From Typhlomys cinereus (taxonomy: Eukaryota > Chordata > Mammalia > Rodentia > Platacanthomyidae): a stretch of DNA of 64,000 bases. The notes beneath the pieces were generated by a model. The model made no database searches, was not told the DNA's origin, and was given only the letters and a program-made list of their open reading frames with translations. Location: positions 2,628,973 to 2,692,972 of the forward strand of contig JALPQD010000125.1 in the NCBI GenBank assembly GCA_023101885.1. Direction: 5' to 3'. Of the stretch, positions 58,020 through 64,000 are shown piece by piece (positions within the stretch are counted from its first letter, which is position 1; every line of letters begins with the position of its first letter). The translations under genes and the position numbers were made by a program.

Positions 58020-60291
58020 CCTTTTTCTGTAACACAGAGAGCACAGAGAGAAAGTTTCTCAGGGGTGTTATTCCCCTGGAAGAGAGTGAGTTATCATCCT
58101 TAGGGAGGGGAGAAGTATTTGGTCTTGTAGAGGCAGTGAATTGTTTTACTAGTCGTTCAGGAAGCCATCTGGGTGCATCTTCTTGGGAATCATAGACACA
58201 GACAGATCCACGGCCCCAGATAAGGACTAGATCAGGCCCATTCCATTTAGAAGGGGATCTTTCCACAATACTGTGGCAAAGCCTTTATGTGTCTCAGGGT
58301 GCCAGAGACTATCAGCAGCAGACCTGTGATTATTATCTAATTTAAGCTTTCCAAATTCTGGAAGGTGCGTGACATCCATCTGCCAAACCTCATTGGGGAC
58401 CAGTCCTCGGGAGTTGACTCCAAGGTGGGGGGTAGGCGGAAAAGAGACACAAGCCGGGCACTGTTTGACAATCTGTCTAGCCTGTTCTCGAGTGATCTTG
58501 AACATGAGGCGAAGGGTGTGAGCGTTGAGGTGATGTAAAGCATGAGCCGCAGTTGCCTGTTGTACAGAGCCTGTAAGGACAGGGAAAACCAGGCAGGTGG
58601 CCAGATCTGCACGAGTGTTTCCTTCTGATAGAGGGCCAGGGAGGTTGGAATGAGCGCGGAGGTGTCCTGTAAAAGAGGGCTGTGATCGGGCAATAATAAG
58701 CCTTTGAAGTTTTCTAAATAAGGCAATTGTATTGGTGGTGGATTTAATATAGGGAATGGTTTCTAATAAAGGAATCGAATGGGCAATATAGGCACTGTCA
58801 GTATATAGGTTAAAGGCAACATTAGGAAGGAGTTCAAAACCTCTTATGATTGCAGCAAGTTCAACAAGCTGAGCAGAGGTGTACGGTGTGTGGATAGCCA
58901 TGGACTGATTATTAATAATGACAGCAGCTATCCCTGTAGTAGACCCATCAGTAAAAACCAAGGAAGCATTAGAGAGAAGGGCGGTAGCTGTGATTTTTGG
59001 AAAAACAAAAGGGTGAATACGGGCAAACTGAAGCAATTTGTCACCACAGTAATGATTATCAATGCAGCCCGCAAAGGACAGACATACAAGAGGCCATTCT
59101 TCAGTTGTCTGAAGCAACCAATTGATCTGTTCTTTTGCATATGAAACAATAATATTATCAGGATCTTTACCAAAGAATTGTCTACTCTGAGATCGTCCTA
59201 GCATTATAACATTGGCAACGAGGAGTGGATAGGGGGTAAGAACTTTAGGAGGTGATGCGGAGAGGTGGACCCAAAGAAATGGCCCAGATTGCCAGAAAAC
59301 TCCAGTGGGAGAATGAGATGTAGCACAAACAATGAAGTTGAGGGGCTTATCATATTGGATAAAGGAAATAATTTGTTCTTGAATAGCTTTATTTATTAAT
59401 TGTAAGGCCTTGTATGCCTGAGGCGTTAGGGTTTGAGAAGATGAAGGCTTAGGATTGCCTTTTAGTATCTGAAAAAGGGGTTTGAGTTCTCCTGTAGTGA
59501 GTTTTAAATATGGCCGTAACCAAATAACATTGTCCAGGAATTTTCGAAAGTCATTTAATGTATATAGTTGGTCTGTTTTTAATTGAACATTTTGAGAAAA
59601 TATAAAGTTTTGGCAAAGCTCAAAACCCAGGTAGAAATATGGATCTTTTAATTGAATCTTATCAGGGGCGATTTGGAGTCCAAGGGCAGAAAGAGACTGG
59701 GAAAGCTGAAGGGAGCAATCTAGAAGTTGGGTGGGATTGGGTCCTGCCAGGAGTATATCATCCATATAGTGGACAATATATATTGAGGACCAGGCTTTAC
59801 AAAGGGGATCGACAGGCTGAGCAACATATTTTTGGCAAAGAGTGGGACTGTTGGTTATTCCTTGGGGAAGGACCTTCCGCTGAAAACGTGGCATGGGACT
59901 TTTGAAATTGGTAACAGGGAGGCTAAAGGCAAAGTGGTTTTCTATTGGTGGAATGTAATGGGATGGTGAAAAAGCAATCTTTAAGGTCAATAATGATCTT
60001 AGAATAACCTGAGGGGATGGCAACAGGTGTGGGGAGGCTTGGCTGCAGGGCACCCATTGAAAACATAGTCTTATTAATTTCTCTAAGATCTTGTAAAAGT
60101 CTCCATTTTCCTGACTTCTTTTTTAATGACAAAAATAGGAGTGTTCCAGGGAGAAGTTCAAGCTGTTCCTGTACTAATGCTGTGGTGGCAGAAAGTTTTT
60201 CAGAAGTTAAAGGCCATTGATCAACCCATACAGGGTTATTGGACTTCCAGTGAATTTTATCTGCATGGAGTACAGGCTTGTCAATGACCAA
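58010..60291 (-). pseudogene. pol: ERV pol remnant: RT, RNase H, partial integrase
   Basis: Frame 1 (60291-59923) has the RT N-terminus with [11 protein letters not shown] and [12 protein letters not shown] (motif A). A frameshift near 59980 leads to a second frame (60053-58227) with LPQG, YMDD at 59757-59768, RNase H FTDGS near 58942-58955 and LYTDSAY near 58795-58820, and the integrase zinc motif (HH...CPAC) near 58450-58560 and its first catalytic Asp (WQMDVTH near 58378). After this the frame jumps to the C-terminal domain (KWNGPDLVLIWGRG) with most of the catalytic core missing. Betaretroviral organisation. Confidence 0.88.
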
Positions 60292-60756
60292 AATTATAAA
60301 TTTGGATTGCCTATTCCTGAGCGATCAAGTTTTTGATCCATTTGGATGGGAGTTTTTATTCCTTGATTATTTTTGCCTAGCCCTTGGCCAGGCAAGAAAC
60401 CTTGTCTTAACATTTGGTGGGTAACTATTTCATTGGGGCTACACATGATGACATTTAACTGTCCAAGAATATCACGACCCCAGAGGTTGACTGGGAGGCC
60501 AGGGACCACATATGGCTGTACAGTGCCATTGTTTCCCTCTTCATCTGACCATGTAAGAATTTTGGAACTTTGTTGAAGATTAGAAGTCTGTCCTATGCTC
60601 TATAGGTTGGTAAGGGATGTTGTCAAGGGCCAGTTAGGAGGCCAGTTTTTGGCTGAGATAACTGATGCATCAGCCCCTGTATCTATGAGGCCCTCAAAAG
60701 GCTTGTTATCTAACTTTAATTTAAGAAGGAGTTTATTATCAGTTATTTGTCATATC
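60290..60756 (-). pseudogene. pro: ERV protease remnant with G-patch
   Basis: The active-site motif LIDTGAD lies near 60680-60700, and GRDILGQL follows near 60460-60485. A G-patch motif (GFLPGQGLGKNNQGI, about 60355-60400) ends it. Both are standard for betaretroviral proteases. It reads in the same frame as the dUTPase above, separated by an in-frame TGA at 60750-60752. Confidence 0.86.
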
Positions 60757-61091
60757 CAATAGACATCAGGAGAGTTAAGGCCTTGATCATTATGATGTTT
60801 TGGAATAAATTTTTTGGAGTCTTTATTGATAAGGGGGAGCAAGATTAATTGGGCAATTTTTTGTTTAGCCATTATCTTAAGAGGTCCATTGTTAGAGTCG
60901 GCAAGGATTTTTATTTCACCTGTATAATTAGAATCTATAACACCTGGATAAAGATTGAGGCCTTTTAAGGTGGAATTAGTGGACCCAAGAATAAGGCCAA
61001 AGGTACCCGTGGCCTTATATATGCCCATGGGTAGGACTTGAACGCCCATATCAAGGGTTAATATTGAGTCAGTGGAAGGACTGAGGTCCAA
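60750..61091 (-). pseudogene. ERV dUTPase domain
   Basis: Betaretroviral pro genes carry a trimeric dUTPase that hydrolyses dUTP. The motifs GLILGSTNSTLKGL, YPGVIDSNYTGEI and KIAQLILLP are readable. The frame ends in the TGA at 60750, which lies between dUTPase and protease. The fifth, glycine-rich motif of cellular dUTPases is not seen. Confidence 0.85.
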
Positions 61092-61260
61092 TCCTGTATT
61101 GTTTGAGGTTGTTCTGTGGAAAGTGGAAATGTTGTTGGCTGGGATGTTTTGGTTTGAGGGAGGAACCTGATAGCCCCAGGGTTGGGTGAGCTAGGGCCAG
61201 AGGCTGGCCCCTCTGGAAGATTTTTAGTGGCAATGGGTTTCCCTGGACATCAGCTTTTGA

Positions 61261-61306
61261 GCTGCAATCAGAGGTCCAGTGTTTTCCTCTTTTGTACCGA
61301 GGACAA
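61261..61306 (-). pseudogene. ERV nucleocapsid zinc knuckle, degraded
   Basis: The minus-strand codons read [14 protein letters not shown]. This is a C-x2-(C)-x4-H-x4-C knuckle with the second Cys replaced by Tyr. It marks the end of gag just ahead of pro. No other gag domain was recognised. Confidence 0.7.
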
Positions 61307-61309
61307 AGT

Positions 61310-63241
61310 GTTGTAGGTGGTGGGTAGGGTCTCCCTCCCCCCCCCCAGCAAGCCCTGCTCAGGAGGCTCTCAGACCTCTCTGGTTTTTACTCATGATTCC
61401 ATGGATAAGCTTCCTGCTGTCTTTGAGAAGTTGGGATTCTATGAGTAACCAAATTCCTGCTTAATCAAAACAGACAATTGAAATACATTTGAATACGTGA
61501 AGCTTAATCTTAATCTCCAACCCCCCGAGGCTCAATGTCCTCTATAGCACAAAAGAAGCACAATGTATAACTTTTTTTTACCATCTCTAGTTCTTAATCT
61601 GTTTATAAACCCAACATTTCATAAACCTTTATAGCATACTTTAACATCTTTTTAATCAATCAACTCAAAACTTCTGTACACATTTAATTTTTAAGTGAGA
61701 TTTTTTATCTTATAAACCTTATTTAAAAACCTTTTATATATTTAAGTACCATATCTTTTTAATACCTTTTTAATCTTTTTTGATGGTTTCTTGTTGTTTT
61801 AATATTAGATATCCTGTAAGGAAAGTTCTTTAATATAAGCATTAACAGTAGACCCGTCTTAAAAATCACTACTTGAATTAAATTTGTAAGATTATAACAG
61901 AACATAGGAGTATACTTGGAATTAGGAACCAGATTTTTCCCCAAGGAAGGGAGCTCATAATTTCTCAGAAACCAGTTTTTCTTTTTGGCTGTTAGATATG
62001 TTAACATTACACATGTGAAAGCAAACTTTCCTAGGTAAAAACACATTATCTTTGTGAAGCTTCATAAAAAGATATTTTAATCAGTAAGTACTCAGGCCTT
62101 TTGATGGTAATTTTTAAGTGTGCACGTGCATTTAAATTGGACATGCCAAATAATGAACAAAGTCAAAACCAAAAATGTGATTACAAGCACGCAATACCCT
62201 AAAGTGGCCACTTTTTTATTATGAAACATAAAATACACATATTCATAGGGAATTCAAATAGCTAAACAAGTCAGAACCTTTTAAAAGTAACTTTGTATGT
62301 CAGCTCCCCCCTGAGCTCCCCACTCTAGCCTGCCTGGACAGGTTTCTGTGAAGGTGCATGGGAAGCTTTTTTTTTTTTTTTAACCATTTCCATTCTCCTT
62401 CTCCTCTATGAAGGGAACCATGAGGCATTTTCTCTCCCAGCAGCCATTTTTCCACACACGGGACCTCTCCCCAGCCTCAAAGCCAGCAGCTCTGCGCACA
62501 ACCTTTTTTCCACGCTGGGAGGAGCAGGGCCACTTCACCCGCAAACATGTTGTTTTGCGCATGTGTGCCAGCTGCTTTGGCCGGCCATTGCCGCAGGACC
62601 ACCGCTGTCCGCTGCCATATTTTTGTATGGAACCTCATTGCGCACCACCATATTTTTGTACGGAACCTCTGTGCAGGTGCTCGCTACCTCACCGCCTTCC
62701 CCCCATGGTTCTACCCAGTCCCACGCAGCTCGGCGGATGCCGGGAGCAGCGTTGTAAAACTTTTTCTCCCTCTAAAATAACCTTTTGAATATCAGGAGAT
62801 CTAATATAAACCTGTATATCATTAATAAGATTCCGAAGGTTTGGACCGAACCTTTTCAGGGCTAAAGGTCCTATAGTAATCCTGTAAACAATTTCCAACT
62901 CTAAGCCAACGTTTTTCATTTATTGTACCCTCTTGGGGGAACCAAGGACAAACATCCTGAACAGAATCAAAGAATCTCTTTAAGTCTTTTTTTCTTAACC
63001 CTAGTTCCTTGTGTCTTGAGGGACTCCTTGGGTCCCTTTAAAAATAAGTCATTCTTATTTAATGCCTGTCCCATGATTGTGCTGTTTGAATCTTACCTTA
63101 ACACCAGATCTGGCTCACAGGCGGGTGACTCTGTGCCGATCGCAGACAGGATCTTCTCTCATCGCCTGGGGACGCGTCGATCATCTGGGTTGACGGTTGT
63201 CAGTGGTCAAACAGCATTTGTCCGAAGCCCCCGGGCCCAGG
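61310..63241 (-). other. ERV leader/gag region, non-coding
   Basis: About 1.9 kb lies between nucleocapsid and primer-binding site, without any open gag frame. 61450-62310 is strikingly AT-rich; 62310-62760 is GC-rich; 62770-63240 unassigned. Patches at 61917-61957 and 62110-62150 match the other minus-strand ERV at 38594-38636 and 38940-38975. So gag is mostly gone or replaced. Confidence 0.62.
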
Positions 63242-63259
63242 CCCCACGTTCAGGCGCCA
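63242..63259 (-). promoter_or_regulatory. ERV primer-binding site, tRNA-Lys-like
   Basis: The complement reads TGGCGCCTGAACGTGGGG, two bases after the LTR end. This resembles the tRNA-Lys(1,2) primer site used by D-type betaretroviruses, with a small change in the middle. Confidence 0.8.
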
Positions 63260-63261
63260 AT

Positions 63262-63626
63262 TGCCCCAGCCCGCGGGACACTCTGAGAACCCAGTTATCT
63301 AGGAGGGGGGAGGACAAATGAAGGACAGGAGACACAAAGAACGAGAGCAAGTCGAGAGTTCTGATCAAGCTCTAACTTTATTGAACGAGGGAAGGGTTTA
63401 TATAGTTCTTGAGGGGAAGGGGCTTCCCAGGGCAGGGGTTTAGGCGGGAAAACCATTTGACCAGTCAGAAAACGTTGCTAGGGGACCGAGGTATTTATGG
63501 CAGATAAGATGAACCGCAGATGTTCACTTGCTTCTCTGACAAAGGGCTCAGGTATGGGGGAAACAGAGACAGGCAGGCGCCCAAGAGGGTCACTCAGGCA
63601 AAAGGTCATTTTTTATGGCTCCCAGA
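63262..63626 (-). mobile_element. ERV 5' LTR
   Basis: Reverse complement ends CTGGGGCA followed by AT and the primer-binding site. It holds a TATATAAA-type TATA box (minus strand, near 63397-63405) and AATAAA (near 63377-63382). It differs from the left LTR mainly by transitions. Confidence 0.93.
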
Positions 63627-63627
63627 A

Positions 63628-64000
63628 GAGGAGTAATGATATGCAAGATATTCCACACAAGTTAGGGCCAAAGCAACCATAATAGGACTTTGCATGACCT
63701 ATGCAAAGTCTAGCATGGACTATAGCCACTAGTATCCTTGGAGGCTAGGGACTGACAATCACAGTATTGTTCCTAAGCTTAAGGGGAACACAGGAAAGAG
63801 TTCTGGGAAATGCCCCTGGGTCCTTGCACCTCATTGGAGAGGAGGACCCAGAAGAGAGTTTGGCATGCACATTAAATGATGCTCCGGGGATTGGGGAGGG
63901 GGAGGCACTGGAGAATGAGGAGGGAGGGGGAGGGGAGAGGGAGCAGGGGGTTCCAGGTGAGGTAGAGGGAGGGAGGGGACCAGTGTACCTGTTAAGTTTG
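63628..64000 (+). mobile_element. L1 3' UTR, right part of the ERV target
   Basis: GAGGAGTAATGATATGCAAG resumes the L1 3' UTR interrupted at 55906 and continues to a G-rich tract (63891-63975) and ACCTGTTAAGTTTG, where the window ends, just before the expected tail. Confidence 0.9.

Larger units (their letters stand above)
55907..63627 (-). mobile_element. Betaretrovirus-like provirus (ERV) with env
   Basis: A minus-strand provirus of 7.7 kb: 5' LTR at 63262-63626, primer-binding site at 63242-63259, AT-rich leader/gag remnant, nucleocapsid remnant, dUTPase, protease with G-patch, RT, RNase H, integrase, env, polypurine tract, 3' LTR at 55907-56270. A 6-base direct repeat GAGGAG flanks it (55901-55906 and 63628-63633). 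The tRNA-Lys-type primer site and dUTPase/G-patch arrangement are betaretroviral; env looks D-type. The LTRs differ at roughly two dozen positions by eye. No coding region is intact. Confidence 0.92.

Noticed and set aside
62408..62788. 126-codon plus-strand frame with His/Cys-rich sequence
   Set aside because: It lies antisense in the ERV leader/gag region; the Cys/His spacing does not fit a zinc-finger pattern.

Overview
The window is a piece of a rodent nuclear genome. The evidence is a nearly complete type-2 vomeronasal receptor (V2R, Vmn2r family) gene with several receptor relics around it, many LINE-1 (L1) copies of at least two ages, tRNA-derived SINEs including a clear ID element, a B2-like SINE head, and endogenous retroviruses of betaretroviral type. 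There are no bacterial-type operons, CRISPR arrays or rRNA/tRNA genes. The V2R and L1 exon/ORF layout looks like an accessory, fast-turnover V2R cluster. I cannot name the species; the SINE bodies do not look like standard mouse B1/B2.

Layout. 1-3530: 5' half of a decayed L1 (5' UTR, ORF1, ORF2) with a B2-like SINE in its 5' UTR. 3531-4690: older minus-strand L1 fragment split by a solo LTR. 4925-5160: V2R last-exon relic with an internal deletion. 5345-6990: old L1 pieces. 6998-10950: decayed L1 carrying a short inverted L1 with perfect target-site duplications (TSDs). 10958-11800: two old L1 3' ends. 11908-20426: full-length young L1 bounded by a 15-bp TSD, with intact ORF1 and an ORF2 split by a 1.73-kb LTR element; the reverse-transcriptase half is uninterrupted. 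22661-22886: short inverted L1. 23422-31580: six-exon V2R gene, all splice sites readable, spoiled by one missing base in transmembrane helix 4. 32588-33480: second, decayed V2R last exon. 35650-36480: three SINEs. 37064-39235: truncated minus-strand ERV. 39255-41215: L1 that has lost ORF2. 42595-44812: L1 pieces in opposite orientations. 45518-52523: full-length L1 with a nested L1 that carries a transduced non-L1 tail. 52823-53450: V2R exons 4 and 5 relic. 53538-54850: inverted L1. 55907-63627: env-bearing betaretrovirus-like provirus on the minus strand, inserted in an L1 3' UTR whose halves lie at 55838-55906 and 63628-64000.

Function. The only host gene I can defend is the V2R, a family-C GPCR normally expressed in vomeronasal sensory neurons; here it is either a very young pseudogene or an intact gene with an assembly error. 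The rest is nested retrotransposon history. The order of insertion can be read from what interrupts what: for example the L1 at 11908-20426 inserted first and the LTR element landed in its ORF2 later. The L1 5' UTRs are of two unrelated GC-rich monomer types, so at least two L1 promoter lineages are present.
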